Shown: positions 44,942-55,100, numbered from the stretch's first letter. The stretch: DNA of 64,000 nucleotides from an uncultured Bacteroidia bacterium (GCA_902789395.1 CADANY010000008.1:1-64000), one strand, 5' to 3'. Notes: a model not told the origin generated them from the sequence alone. Numbers and translations are program-made.

Positions 44942-46246
44942 ATGGAGATGAAACGTATATTACTGACCCTGCTTGCTTCTGCAGCCCTTTCCCTGGTGGC
45001 CGGTGCCAAGACGGACCTGACCAAATACGTCATCGTCTATCCCGCTTCAGCGGAAGCCGAAGAGGGGCTTGACATCGCTGAAGCCGTCGCTGCGACCGTT
45101 GAATCCCAGACCGGGATCCGCATTCCCGTAGTCAGCGATAATACCCCTGAGGTAAGGAAAGAAATCCTCGTCGGGAAAACCACCCGCAAGGAATCTGCCG
45201 TATTTTATGCCGCCAAGCCGGATACATTCGATTATGCCCTGTCCGCCAAGGGGAACAAGATCCTTGTCCAGGGAGGCGGTTGCTGGGCCCTCATGAAAGC
45301 CGTCGCGGCCCTCGAAAAGAATGGAGTACCGAAAAAAGCGATTACCGGCAATATCTATGGAGAGCCCATTTTCTCCCGGGCGGAAGGGACAAATCTCCGC
45401 ATTCTCGACGACAATATCTGGCAGTATGACAAAGACGTAAACGCCCCCGCATGGGAAGCGATAGGGCTGGACTGCCGGGATGAGGTCCGCTGCCGCGGCT
45501 TTGCCGAGCTGGTCTGGGCGACGACCCCCGATATCGTTGCGCTCCAGGAGTATTCCGCCCATATGGACGCCTATCTCTATCCCCTTCTGAAAGAACGGGG
45601 CTACGTCCGCGCCTATGACCCTGAGGGACAGTGGAATTATACGCCCGTTTTCTACAATCCCCAGACCGTTACCCTTCTCGAAACCTCTTTCCATAAATAC
45701 AATCCTTCGGACTGGAGCAATGGCGGGACAAAATCGTATAACGCCTGCCTGTTCTCCCTGAAGGCCAACGGGAAAAAGTTCTACGTCATCAATACCCATC
45801 TTTGGTGGAAAGGAGAGAAGGCCCAGCCGGGCAGCGACGAAGCCCGTACGGCACAGGTAAGGAAGATGATGACGGCTGTCGACGATGCGGTATTCGCGCA
45901 CGGTTGCCCTGTGTTCATGATGGGTGATATGAACTGCAACCTCACCAGCAAAGCCATGAAACAGCTGCTGGAAGCCGGCTACAAGCCGCTTGTCTGGGAG
46001 GCGACCGTCTTCGGAGATCCCCGCTGCGGCCATCACCCATGCAACGCCAACGGGTTCTCCCGTCAGGAGAACAAGTCCAATGAAAACGGCATGGGAGCCA
46101 TCGACCAGTTCTTCATCTATAACGGGAAGGGCGAAAACCGCGGGGAAAGCAATACGGAAATCCTTGTATTCCAACGGATCTACGCATATTTCACGATCGA
46201 ACTGACCGATCATTATCCAAACTACGCCGATATCCGGCTGCAATGA
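44942..46246 (+). CDS. Secreted endonuclease/exonuclease/phosphatase-family protein with GH20b-like N-terminal domain
   Basis: The 434-residue protein has a signal peptide (about 1-22). A domain of about 115 residues (DIAEAVAATVESQTGIRIPV, then LVGKTTRKES, KGNKILVQGGG and CWALMKAVAALEK) recalls the beta-alpha domain found before GH20 and GH67 catalytic domains. The EEP fold follows with its catalytic residues: DDNIWQ (Asn), VALQEYS (Glu), NTHLWW (His), GDMNCNLTS (Asp, Asn), GAIDQFF and TDHYPNYADI (Asp-His). It could cleave phosphodiesters or phosphomonoesters outside the cytoplasm. Pairing of a sugar-enzyme accessory domain with an EEP domain is uncommon. It overlaps the next gene by four bases. 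Confidence 0.8.
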   Translation: MEMKRILLTLLASAALSLVAGAKTDLTKYVIVYPASAEAEEGLDIAEAVAATVESQTGIRIPVVSDNTPEVRKEILVGKTTRKESAVFYAAKPDTFDYALSAKGNKILVQGGGCWALMKAVAALEKNGVPKKAITGNIYGEPIFSRAEGTNLRILDDNIWQYDKDVNAPAWEAIGLDCRDEVRCRGFAELVWATTPDIVALQEYSAHMDAYLYPLLKERGYVRAYDPEGQWNYTPVFYNPQTVTLLETSFHKYNPSDWSNGGTKSYNACLFSLKANGKKFYVINTHLWWKGEKAQPGSDEARTAQVRKMMTAVDDAVFAHGCPVFMMGDMNCNLTSKAMKQLLEAGYKPLVWEATVFGDPRCGHHPCNANGFSRQENKSNENGMGAIDQFFIYNGKGENRGESNTEILVFQRIYAYFTIELTDHYPNYADIRLQ

Positions 46247-46917
46247 TCGAAGTCCGGCATCTTACCATCGGCTACGGCACGTCCCCGCTCGTCAAGGACA
46301 TCTCGTTCGAAATCGGGCGGGGCGAGTGCGTGCTGCTTTCCGGGGCAAACGGAACCGGAAAATCGACGCTGATGAGAACGTTGTCCGGGATACTTCCCCC
46401 GCTAAAAGGGAGCATCGGGCCGTTCCGGGCCGTTCTGATTCCCACCGGGATACCGAAGGTCCGGGGGTTTACGATGGCTGAATTCATCCGGACCGGATGC
46501 TATGCCGAAACGGACTGGAAAGGGGCCTTCCCGCCGGAAAGGGAACGGAAGATGCAGGAAGCGGCTGACCTTCTCGGGATCGGAAATCTGCTCGGAAGGG
46601 ATATCTCCTCGCTCAGCGACGGTGAGTTCCAGCTCGCCTGTGTTGCGACGGGAATGACACGGCAGTGCGACTGGCTGCTGCTGGACGAACCGACGGCTTT
46701 CCTCGATGTGGACAACCGGGTCATGGTGCTGCAGGCACTGAAACGGATCGCTTCCGAAACGCCCGTCCTCTTTTCGAGCCACGACATCCTGGACGCCGTG
46801 CCCATCGCAGACCGGATCTTTGCCATCACCCCGGAGCGGACTTTCCTATCCTCCGGATCCGATTCCTTCTCAAAGGATGCCGTCCTCCGACAGGCTTTCC
46901 GCTCCTTCAACCGATAA
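46243..46917 (+). CDS. ABC transporter ATP-binding protein, orphan
   Basis: The 224-residue ATPase has Walker A GANGTGKST (34-42), a divergent signature LSDGE in place of LSGGQ, Walker B WLLLDEPTAFLD and the switch histidine in LFSSHD. Overall it is closest to the FecE/BtuD class serving iron-siderophore or cobalamin importers. No permease or binding-protein gene adjoins it, so its membrane partner must be elsewhere. Its stop codon touches a large palindrome. Confidence 0.85.
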   Translation: MIEVRHLTIGYGTSPLVKDISFEIGRGECVLLSGANGTGKSTLMRTLSGILPPLKGSIGPFRAVLIPTGIPKVRGFTMAEFIRTGCYAETDWKGAFPPERERKMQEAADLLGIGNLLGRDISSLSDGEFQLACVATGMTRQCDWLLLDEPTAFLDVDNRVMVLQALKRIASETPVLFSSHDILDAVPIADRIFAITPERTFLSSGSDSFSKDAVLRQAFRSFNR

Positions 46918-47018
46918 GGATCCAACAGGAGCATACCCTCCGGAATCCATGCCACCCTCGGCAATGTAAGAGGGAGGGGCCGAAGACGATTCCGGAGGGT
47001 ATGCTCCTGTTGGGTCCT
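46917..47018. repeat. Large palindrome with 31-bp arms between convergent genes
   Basis: Arms 46917-46947 and 46988-47018 are inverted copies over 31 bases with one mismatch. The arm contains AACAGGAGCATACCCTCCGG. A 40-base centre holds alternative short stems (CCCTC/GAGGG, TCGGC/GCCGA). It fills the whole gap between the ABC ATPase stop and the rsmG stop (47022). No U-run follows on either side, so it is not a classical terminator, though it could block convergent transcription or protect 3' ends. A second copy was not noticed in this window. Confidence 0.9.
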
Positions 47019-47021
47019 ACG

Positions 47022-47678
47022 TTACCGGCGGATTTCGACGATCATTTTGCCATCGAAATAAGGATCCGGGAGCCAAGAGGAGACCGGCCAGGTCGATACG
47101 GAGCCGGCCGGGAGTCGGTAGCGGCCCATCATCCGGGCGATTTCCTCAACGAGATCACCTCCTTTAAGATACAGAATGCTCTTTGAGAAACGCCCCTTGA
47201 CCCATGGATAGAAATCCTCCATGGAGGCGACGGCCCGGGAAACGACAAAATCGAAAGAATCCTTAAGCGATTCCGCCCGGGCATTGACGACCTTGACATT
47301 AGTCAGCCCCAACCCTTTAGCGACTTCGGACGCGACGATGGTCTTTTTCCCGACCGAATCACAAAGGACAAAGGAAGCGGATGGGAAAAGGACCGCAAGC
47401 GGGACGCCCGGGAAGCCGCCTCCCGTCCCGAGATCGAGCACGGAGGCCTCTGAAAAGGCGGCAAAAAGAGACGGGCGCAAGCTGAGATACCGGGCAATCG
47501 AGAGGCTGTGAAGGACATGGTGGTCATACAGGTTTCCGATATCTTTCCGGGATATCACATTGATACGGGCATTCCACTCCTCGTACAGCGGTCCCATGGC
47601 CATGAACCGTTCTTCCTGCTGCGGTGTCAGATCCGGGAACTCGGCCCGGACAAATTCGATAAACGCCTGATAATCCAT
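47022..47678 (-). CDS. rsmG: 16S rRNA (guanine-527-N7)-methyltransferase
   Basis: This 218-residue SAM-dependent methyltransferase (formerly GidB) modifies 16S rRNA G527. It shows YEEWNARINVISRKD, LYDHHVLHSLS, the SAM-binding VLDLGTGGGFPGVPLAV and SRAVASMEDF. The start overlaps the stop of the sigma-factor gene by one base. It is the last gene of the polA-sigma-rsmG unit. Confidence 0.94.
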   Translation of the reverse strand: MDYQAFIEFVRAEFPDLTPQQEERFMAMGPLYEEWNARINVISRKDIGNLYDHHVLHSLSIARYLSLRPSLFAAFSEASVLDLGTGGGFPGVPLAVLFPSASFVLCDSVGKKTIVASEVAKGLGLTNVKVVNARAESLKDSFDFVVSRAVASMEDFYPWVKGRFSKSILYLKGGDLVEEIARMMGRYRLPAGSVSTWPVSSWLPDPYFDGKMIVEIRR

Positions 47679-48268
47679 TATTCCACTTCTCCCCTTAACA
47701 TCATCTCCGCCAGCTTTTCCTTCCCCCGGCGGATTCGGGTCCGGACCGTATTGAGCTCAAGGTCAAGCTCTTTGGCTATCCGCTCATATTCCAGTTCCTC
47801 GATCATGTACTTTTTCATGACCTCTTTATACTTCGACGGGAGTTCTTCGATGAACTCCATCAAACGCTCATGTTCTTCGCCGTTGATAATCTCGTCTTCG
47901 GGATTCTCCTCCGTCAGAATCTCTATGCCCTCAGCCGTTGATTCGGCTCCCTTATGCTTGATCCCTTCCTTCTTCTCTTCCTCCCGTTTGATTGATTGGA
48001 GATGGTCCAGTGCCGTACGCGTCGCAATCGTCGTCAGCCAGGGTTTCAGGTCCCGCTCCGTATCATAGGAATCCAGTTTTGAAAAAAACTTCTGGAACGT
48101 AACAGAGAGGACATCGTCAATATCGGCGCTCCAATTGAAATACGGAGCGATCCGGGAGCGGACAGCGGCACTATGGCGTTCATAAATAATCCGGAAGGCC
48201 AGCTGGTCGCCCCGCTTCGCCCTCAAAACCAGTTCCTTGTCCGATAAGCGTCTGTAATCCTGTTCCAT
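47678..48268 (-). CDS. ECF-type RNA polymerase sigma factor
   Basis: The 196-residue protein has region 2 (DQLAFRIIYERHSAAV, then DIDDVLSVTFQKFFSKLDSY, and LKPWLTTIATRTALDHLQS) and region 4 (ELPSKYKEVMKKYMIEELEYERIAKELDLELNTVRTRIRR, helix-turn-helix). An acidic linker (EENPEDEIINGEEHE) joins them. No anti-sigma gene is adjacent. It sits between polA and rsmG, spaced by 3 and -1 bases, so it is transcribed with housekeeping genes; its regulon is unknown. Confidence 0.88.
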   Translation of the reverse strand: MEQDYRRLSDKELVLRAKRGDQLAFRIIYERHSAAVRSRIAPYFNWSADIDDVLSVTFQKFFSKLDSYDTERDLKPWLTTIATRTALDHLQSIKREEEKKEGIKHKGAESTAEGIEILTEENPEDEIINGEEHERLMEFIEELPSKYKEVMKKYMIEELEYERIAKELDLELNTVRTRIRRGKEKLAEMMLRGEVE

Positions 48269-48271
48269 AGG

Positions 48272-50899
48272 TCAATGCGCCTCCAACCAATTATTTCCGA
48301 TATTGCACTCCACGGTCAGCGGAACGGACAGTTCCATCACGTTTTCCATCTCCTCGACGACGATCTTCCGGAGGGCTTCCGCTTCATCCGGAACCACATC
48401 GAAAAGGAGTTCGTCATGGATCTGAAGGACCATCCTGCTCCGCATTCCCCTGATCTTGTCCGCCACGCGGATCATCGCCAGTTTGATAATGTCCGCCGCA
48501 GTACCCTGGATCGGAGCGTTTACAGCATTCCGCTCGGCAAGGGAGCGGACCGTCGCATTACGGGCCGAGATGTCGGGAAGATAGCGGCGACGGCCGAAGA
48601 GCGTCTCGACATATCCGTTCTCCCGTGCACTCTCAATCGTATCATTAATAAACGAACGGATAGCCGGGAATCCGGCGAAGTAATCATCTATCAACTGTTT
48701 AGCTTCTTTACGGCCGATCTTCAGGCGCTGGGACAGTCCGAAGGCGGAAATCCCGTACATAATCCCGAAATTGGCCGTTTTGGCAATCCTGCGCTGATCC
48801 GGGGTCACTTCTTCATAGGGGATACCGAAAATCTTTGCCGCGGTCGCGGCATGGACATCGACCCCGTCCCGGAAAGCCTTGATCAGGTGCGCGTCGCAAC
48901 TGAGATGGGCCATGATCCGAAGTTCGATCTGCGAATAGTCCGCGCTCATCACCAGCCCCCCGGGAGTTCCGGGAACGAAAGCTTTGCGTATCTCCCGGCC
49001 GCGGTCCGTGCGGACCGGGATATTCTGCAGGTTCGGATTGGAACTGCTGAGCCGGCCTGTCGCGGTAAGAGCCTGATTGAACGTCGTATGGACGCGTCCG
49101 TCCCGCGGAGAGACAAAGGTCGGGAAAGGCTCGATATAGGTCGAGAGAAGCTTCTTTACGGCACGGAATTCCAGGATCTCGTCTACAACAGGATGCCGGT
49201 CGGCGATCTCCATGAGGGTCGTCTCATCGGTCGTATACTGTCCGCGGGCACTCTTTTTTGCCTTTGGATCCAGTTTCAGTTTATCGAAAAGCAGCTCTCC
49301 CACCTGTTTAGGGGAAGAGACGTTCAGCTGAGGATCCCCTGCGATAGAGCGGATGCGCTCTTCCCGTTCTTTCATCTCCTTCCTGAGTCCGGCTGCAAAG
49401 TCCTCAAGCTTGCCGGGGTCCACTTTGACTCCGTCCCGCTCCATTCTGGACAGAACCTTCATCAGCGGTTCCTCCATTTTCTCGTACAGAGCCGACAGCG
49501 GTCCCATTTCAGCACGGATTTTTTCCTCCAGCAGGAGGATGGCGGCCGCTTCAGGGAAACGCTCCCCCTCCGTCTCTTCGGGTTCATCGAAAAGGGACAG
49601 TGGCTTCGGATCTTTCTCGGAATCGAGATCGATGCCGAGGTAACTCTGGGCCAGGTTTTCCAGTTTATGGCTGCGCTCGGAATAGATCAGATAGTGCATC
49701 AGGGCGATATCGAAAAGACGGCCCTCCAAGGAAATACCTATCGCGTCAAGAAGATTCAGCTGCCGCTTCAAATCGTCGCCGGTTTTGGCAATTCCCGGAT
49801 TCTCCAGAAGTGACTTGAATACGTCCGCTGGCCCTTCCGTAACCCGGATGCTTCCCTCATGCTCGAGCGCAAGGGTCATCCGTGACGCCCGGGCACCGTA
49901 TCCGGTCCCATCCGCATCGGTCACGACAGCGATCCGTCCTGCGGCAAGTGCCATATCTATGAATTCTGCCGGGCCGGCAGGGGTAAAGGCAAAACTCTTC
50001 CCGGGATCCGGGGCCGGAGCCGGCGCATCGGACCCTGGAAAGTATTTCCGGAGCGATCCGAACTCATACTCCGTAAAAAGAGCCGACAGGTCAGGAGTCA
50101 TTCTCAGCCGGACAGCCATCTCTTCCAGGGACACCGGAACGGAGATATCGGTCTTGATCGTCACGAGCTGCTTGCTTAGAGCGATATGATCGGACGCTTC
50201 TTCAAACATCGCCCGCTGCTTCGGGGAGAGTTCCCCGAGATGGGCATAAATCTCTTCCAGGGTTCCGTACCGCGCGATCAGTTTGGCCGCCCCGACCTCG
50301 CCGACGCCTTTGACTCCGGGAACATTGTCCGCCGTATCGCCGCAGATCGCCAGCATGTCGATTACCTGGGCCGGATCGGAAATCCCCCATTTGGCACAGA
50401 GGGCAGCTTTGTCCAAAACCTCCGCATCCGAACCGCTCTTGCCCGGTTTGTACTGGAAAATATGGTCCGAAATCAGCTGCCCATAGTCCTTGTCCGGCGT
50501 AACCATGTATACTTCAGCTCCTTCTCCGGCGAACCGGACGGCCATGGACCCGATCACATCATCCGCCTCGAATCCGGGCATCATCACGACAGGAATCTCC
50601 ATGGCTTTTACGATGCCGATCAGGGGCTGGAGGGAATCGACGATCAGCTGCGGGGTCGGGGGACGGGTGCCTTTATAGGCAGGATACATTTCATTGCGGA
50701 AAGTCCCTCCCGGCGGATCGAAAGAGACGGCAAGGTGGGTAGGCTGCTCCCTCTCGAGCAGTTCAAGAAGATACTTGGTAAATCCGTAGAGAACGGACAT
50801 GTCCGCTCCTTTGGAGTTGATCATCGGGCGCCTCAGCAGCGCATAATACATCTTGAAGACAAGCGCATGGCCGTCAATAAGGTATAATTTCGGAGTCAT
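48272..50899 (-). CDS. polA: DNA polymerase I, proofreading site degenerate
   Basis: From the ATG at 50899 the product has 875 residues. The 5' nuclease domain is intact (YLIDGHALVFKMYYAL, GFEADDVIGS, TPDKDYGQL, GDTADNVPGVKGVG), as is the polymerase domain (motif A SADYSQIELR, motif B RRIAKTANFGIMYG, motif C QIHDELLFDV). In the 3'-5' exonuclease region the metal ligands look lost: DxE reads DAD, NLKYD reads DLKRQ, and YxxxD reads FPEAA. So the enzyme probably does repair and primer removal without proofreading. The start at 50917 is rejected because it lies upstream of the promoter -7 element. Confidence 0.93.
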   Translation of the reverse strand: MTPKLYLIDGHALVFKMYYALLRRPMINSKGADMSVLYGFTKYLLELLEREQPTHLAVSFDPPGGTFRNEMYPAYKGTRPPTPQLIVDSLQPLIGIVKAMEIPVVMMPGFEADDVIGSMAVRFAGEGAEVYMVTPDKDYGQLISDHIFQYKPGKSGSDAEVLDKAALCAKWGISDPAQVIDMLAICGDTADNVPGVKGVGEVGAAKLIARYGTLEEIYAHLGELSPKQRAMFEEASDHIALSKQLVTIKTDISVPVSLEEMAVRLRMTPDLSALFTEYEFGSLRKYFPGSDAPAPAPDPGKSFAFTPAGPAEFIDMALAAGRIAVVTDADGTGYGARASRMTLALEHEGSIRVTEGPADVFKSLLENPGIAKTGDDLKRQLNLLDAIGISLEGRLFDIALMHYLIYSERSHKLENLAQSYLGIDLDSEKDPKPLSLFDEPEETEGERFPEAAAILLLEEKIRAEMGPLSALYEKMEEPLMKVLSRMERDGVKVDPGKLEDFAAGLRKEMKEREERIRSIAGDPQLNVSSPKQVGELLFDKLKLDPKAKKSARGQYTTDETTLMEIADRHPVVDEILEFRAVKKLLSTYIEPFPTFVSPRDGRVHTTFNQALTATGRLSSSNPNLQNIPVRTDRGREIRKAFVPGTPGGLVMSADYSQIELRIMAHLSCDAHLIKAFRDGVDVHAATAAKIFGIPYEEVTPDQRRIAKTANFGIMYGISAFGLSQRLKIGRKEAKQLIDDYFAGFPAIRSFINDTIESARENGYVETLFGRRRYLPDISARNATVRSLAERNAVNAPIQGTAADIIKLAMIRVADKIRGMRSRMVLQIHDELLFDVVPDEAEALRKIVVEEMENVMELSVPLTVECNIGNNWLEAH

Positions 50900-50905
50900 A
50901 CGGCT

Positions 50906-50913
50906 CAAAGTTA
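50906..50913 (-). promoter_or_regulatory. Promoter -7 element of polA
   Basis: TAACTTTG on the minus strand matches TAnnTTTG exactly and ends 6 bases before the polA ATG. Transcription would begin at or within a few bases of the start codon, suggesting a nearly leaderless message. Confidence 0.5.
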
Positions 50914-50946
50914 ACAATAATTCTGTCTAAAACGGATTTCTTTTTT

Positions 50947-50954
50947 TAAATTTG
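50947..50954 (+). promoter_or_regulatory. Promoter -7 element of the PHP-peptidase-GH27 unit
   Basis: TAAATTTG matches TAnnTTTG, 29 bases before the ATG at 50984, divergent from the polA promoter. No TTTG is seen at the usual distance upstream. Confidence 0.4.
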
Positions 50955-50983
50955 TATGATAACACATAAAACCACGATCTCAC

Positions 50984-52153
50984 ATGAAACACCTTCTCGC
51001 ACTTGTTTGTGGCATCGCCCTTTTCGCGGCCGCAGCTCCGGCACAGGTCCGGCATGAAATGATTGTTCCCGACATCCCCGGATACCAGACCCTCAAGGGA
51101 GATATGCACATGCACACGATTTTTTCGGACGGTTCCGTATGGCCGACGACGCGCGTACAGGAGTGCGTTTGGGAAGGATTGGATGTCCTTTGTATTACTG
51201 ACCATGTAGACGGACGTCTCCAGAAACAGACCAACAACGGAACCTTCAATAAGGAGAAAGTCGACCGCAATACCTCTTTCGAGATTGCTGAAAAGGCCGC
51301 GAAAGAGACGAACGTCATTATCATCCACGGCTGTGAGGTTACCAGCCAGATTATGCCTCCGGGGCACTTCAACGCCCTTTTCGTAACCGACAACAACCCG
51401 ATCGGAGCCGCGATGGACGCTGCCGGTCCCGACAACCAGCCCAAGGGTGCGGACGCCGCCTTCCGCGTCGCCAAGTCCCAGGGCGCGTTCCTGACCTGGA
51501 ACCACCCGCACTGGTGCCGCCAGGCCCCGAATGAGACGGTCATCTACAAGGAGCACGAGAAATATATGAAAGAAGGACTCCTGAACGGGGTCGAGATCTA
51601 CAACTGGTGGGAGGGATACTCCCCGGAAGCCCATCACTGGGCCGTGGAGAACGGACTGACCCTCATCAGCGGTACCGACAGTCATACGCCGATGTTCATG
51701 GACATCGATTTCATGGCCGGAGAACTCCGTCCGGTTACCCTGATCTTCGCAAAGGAAAGATCCCGCACCGGAATCCGTGAGGCCCTTGACAACCACAAAA
51801 CGGCCGTTTTCGCCGACGGAAAAGTCTATGGATCCGAAGAACTGATCCGACCGCTGCTCCAATCCTGCCTCCAGGTTGAGAGAGTCACCAAAACCAAGAC
51901 GAAGCTGACTGTCGAACTCTATAACAACAGCTCCATTCCCGTCATTCTCGACAAGGCTCCCGGCAGCGAACAGTGGCAGATCGCCCGCCATATGACAATC
52001 CATCCCTTTGAGCATTACACCATTACGGTCTACCGACTCGACAAGTCGCAGCCGCTCGCAACAGATATTTTCGATCTTCACTTTACGGTCGACAACTTCT
52101 TTACCGATGCGGACGTCCGCCTTCCCTGGCTCCTCCGTATCGAAGCGAAGTAA
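50984..52153 (+). CDS. Secreted PHP-superfamily phosphoesterase
   Basis: The 389-residue protein has a signal peptide (about 1-21) and a PHP domain with GDMHMHTIFSDG (His42, His44, Asp49), ITDHVDG (Asp73, His74), IHGCEV, WNHPHW and GTDSHTP, the metal ligands of the fold. A carboxy beta-sandwich (about 290-389) follows. Secreted PHP proteins of this type in Bacteroidetes are annotated as Sb-PDE-like phosphodiesterases. It lies 15 bases before the M64 peptidase gene. Confidence 0.82.
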   Translation: MKHLLALVCGIALFAAAAPAQVRHEMIVPDIPGYQTLKGDMHMHTIFSDGSVWPTTRVQECVWEGLDVLCITDHVDGRLQKQTNNGTFNKEKVDRNTSFEIAEKAAKETNVIIIHGCEVTSQIMPPGHFNALFVTDNNPIGAAMDAAGPDNQPKGADAAFRVAKSQGAFLTWNHPHWCRQAPNETVIYKEHEKYMKEGLLNGVEIYNWWEGYSPEAHHWAVENGLTLISGTDSHTPMFMDIDFMAGELRPVTLIFAKERSRTGIREALDNHKTAVFADGKVYGSEELIRPLLQSCLQVERVTKTKTKLTVELYNNSSIPVILDKAPGSEQWQIARHMTIHPFEHYTITVYRLDKSQPLATDIFDLHFTVDNFFTDADVRLPWLLRIEAK

Positions 52154-52168
52154 CGATTCGATACTCCT

Positions 52169-55100
52169 ATGAAACGAACTCTTCCTGTTTTCTTGATACT
52201 GAGCCTGCTCTTTTCCTGCGAGCGGGAGCCTGCGACCGTATCCGTTACCGGAATTTCTGTCAGTCCGACCCAGTTGACCCTGATCCTAGGTAACGCCGGG
52301 TCCCTCTCGGCGAATGTCTTTCCTTCCGATGCTACAGACAAGACTGTTTTCTGGTCCAGTTCGGACCCCTCCGTCGCCTCCGTCTCAGAGGGGACGGTTA
52401 CCGCTTTAGGCGAGGGATCGGCCGAGATTCTGGCCAAGACGAAGGACGGTGGTTTCCAGGCCGCCTGCAAGGTCACGGTCAAAAGCGCACTGAAAATCGA
52501 CCCGGGACAGAATCTCCAGCCCGTCTTCGACGAGAAAGGCGGAACAGCCTCGGTCTCCTTCGTAACGACGGATCCGTGGACGGCGACCCTGCTGGGCGAC
52601 AAAGCTTTGGACTGGCTCCGCATAGAGCCGCCAAGCGGCAATGCAGGAGCGGGAACGGTCAAGTTTACGGTCTCTGAAAATACCGGATTCGAGGAGCGCA
52701 GTGCAAGCGTCCGGATCCAGTGCAGGGAGGTTTTCGAGACGGTCGTTATCACACAGAAACAAAAGGATAACCTTACCGTAACCGCATCCAAGATCGAGGT
52801 GGGAGCGGAAGGAGGGATGGTAAATATCGAGGTCAAGGCCAATGTCGATTATACTTATTCAGTTGACGGAGACTGGATAACCCCACTGACAACCCGGTCT
52901 TACGAGTCCCGGACACTTGTTTTCACTGTCACCCGGAACGAAACGGTTCGGAAGCGGGAAGGAACCATTACCTTCTCCGGAGGTGGTTTTTCCGAGACGG
53001 TACGCATTTACCAAGATGGCGAGACTCCCACCATTTTGCTATCGGAGAATTCCTTCACCATCCATCAATTAGGCGGTTCGTTCAAGGTAACAGTAAGAAG
53101 CAATGTCGATTTTACCGTCGAAATGCCTGTGGAGGCTCCTTGGATCAAGAATATTACTACCCGCTCCCTCTCCTCCCATTCATTTCGGTTCGAAGTAGAG
53201 GGCAATCCCGGTTATTATGAGAGATCCGCCCGGATTCTCTTTACTGACAAGGACAACGGCCTCTCGGAAGCAGTCACCGTCACGCAGCAACCGGAAGAAG
53301 GATTTGATCTTGCTGAAAAAGAGATGACGGTTTCCGAGAAAGGCGGAACTTTCGAGATACACTGCACGTCAAATATCAACTATCGTTTCTCCATCGAAGG
53401 GGACTGGATCAAGGAAAGCCCGGATACAAGGGGACAGACGGTAGAATCCGCTCACCGATTTCTGGCGGAACCTCTGCCGGACGATGAGGCCTATCGGATG
53501 GCATGGATTGTTTTCTCGGACGAGAGACAAGGAATATACCGATCTGTTGCTGTCATTCAAAGTGAGGATTCCCCCGTCATCATTGATTTCAAAGATCCCC
53601 GCGTCAAAGAACGATGCATTTATAACTGGGACAGAAACGGGGATAAAGAGTTGTCTAAACGAGAAGCATCCCTGGTAAAAGACCTGAACATTTGGCTTCC
53701 CTCAACAATCCAATCCTTTGATGAACTGGTTTATTTTACGGGGATCGAGACCATTCCGCCCCATTTCTTTGAAAGATTCTCGGAGCTGACGTCCATCTCA
53801 TTCCCGCCCGGACTGCACACCATCGGAAAGTGTGCCTTCCGCTGGTGTGATAAACTCGCTATTCCTGTTTTCCCCGATAGCTTGAAAGAAATCGGAGAAC
53901 AAGCATTCTATCAGTGCTCAGGGTTTACCGGAGAGCTGATTCTCCCTCCCGGCCTCGAAATTCTCTCCGGGTTTAACGGCTGCACCGGACTGACCGGCGT
54001 GCGCTTCCCGGAGCAGTTGAAAATAATCGGCCACGGTGCATTTGATGACTGTTCCGGCCTTACTACGATTACTCTTCCCGAGAGTTTGAAGGAACTGGGC
54101 GCTTTTGCTTTCTCTGGCTGCTCCGGCCTGAACAAGGTTATTCTCCTCGGGGAGATTCCGCCGGAGTGCGATTATTATTCTTTCCAGGGCCTCAACTGCC
54201 TGATCTATGTCCCTACAGGAACGGCCCGGACCTATTATGACGCTCCCTGCTGGAAGCCATACCGCAGAATAGTTACCGAAGAAGGGCATCTTCCATCAGA
54301 ATTCTATTATGCGTCCACAGACTACTCCCGTGACGGAGAAGTCCTCTGCCTGCAAAAAGCAACGAAGGGGAACGGGATTAACATCGTTTTCCTTGGGGAC
54401 GGATATACTGACAAGGATATGGCGCCGGGAGGAGAGTACGAAACCATCATGAGAAGATGGATGGAACAGTTTTTCATCTATGAACCTTACAAATCGTTCC
54501 GGGACTGGTTCTCTGTTTATACAGTGAAGGTTGTTTCCAAGCATGAAATCTTCAACAGCATCTATGCCGAACGAAGACTTTCCAGAGATTTCACGGAGGT
54601 GGATGATCTCGGGAACGGTATTTCCGCATTTGATTCCGTCATCCAGGAATATGCCGACCGGGCTCCGGTATCATCGGGACAGCCACGAAGAGTCGCTGTA
54701 TTTCATAATAGTGACGAGAGTGTCGGACGCAGTTTTTGTATGATGAGTTCAAGCGGCGGTTTCACGGCCTGGGTTTTCAACAACATCGACGCACGCCCTA
54801 CGGTCTTGAACCATGAGGCGGGGGGACATGGATTCGGCTGGCTGGGAGACGAATATACCGAATTCGAGCGAGCTCCGGAGAATCCGCAGGAAAGCCTTGA
54901 AAGATATTACAAATGGGGTAAGTGGGGAGCCTTCAAAAACCTCGACTGGCGAAGCGATCCGGGAACGGTTCTTTGGTCCCGTTTCCTGACAGATTCCCGT
55001 TACGCTGGTGAGGGGCTCGGTGTATACGAAGGCGGAATGCGCTATTCCAAAGGGATTTACCGTCCGACTATTAACAGTCTGATGGCGTCTGATTATGAAA

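Noticed and set aside
46917..47018. Rho-independent terminator or integron attC site
   Set aside because: There is no U-run on either side, and attC sites normally have less symmetric arms with unpaired bases; no integrase gene is in the window. Only the palindrome itself is claimed.
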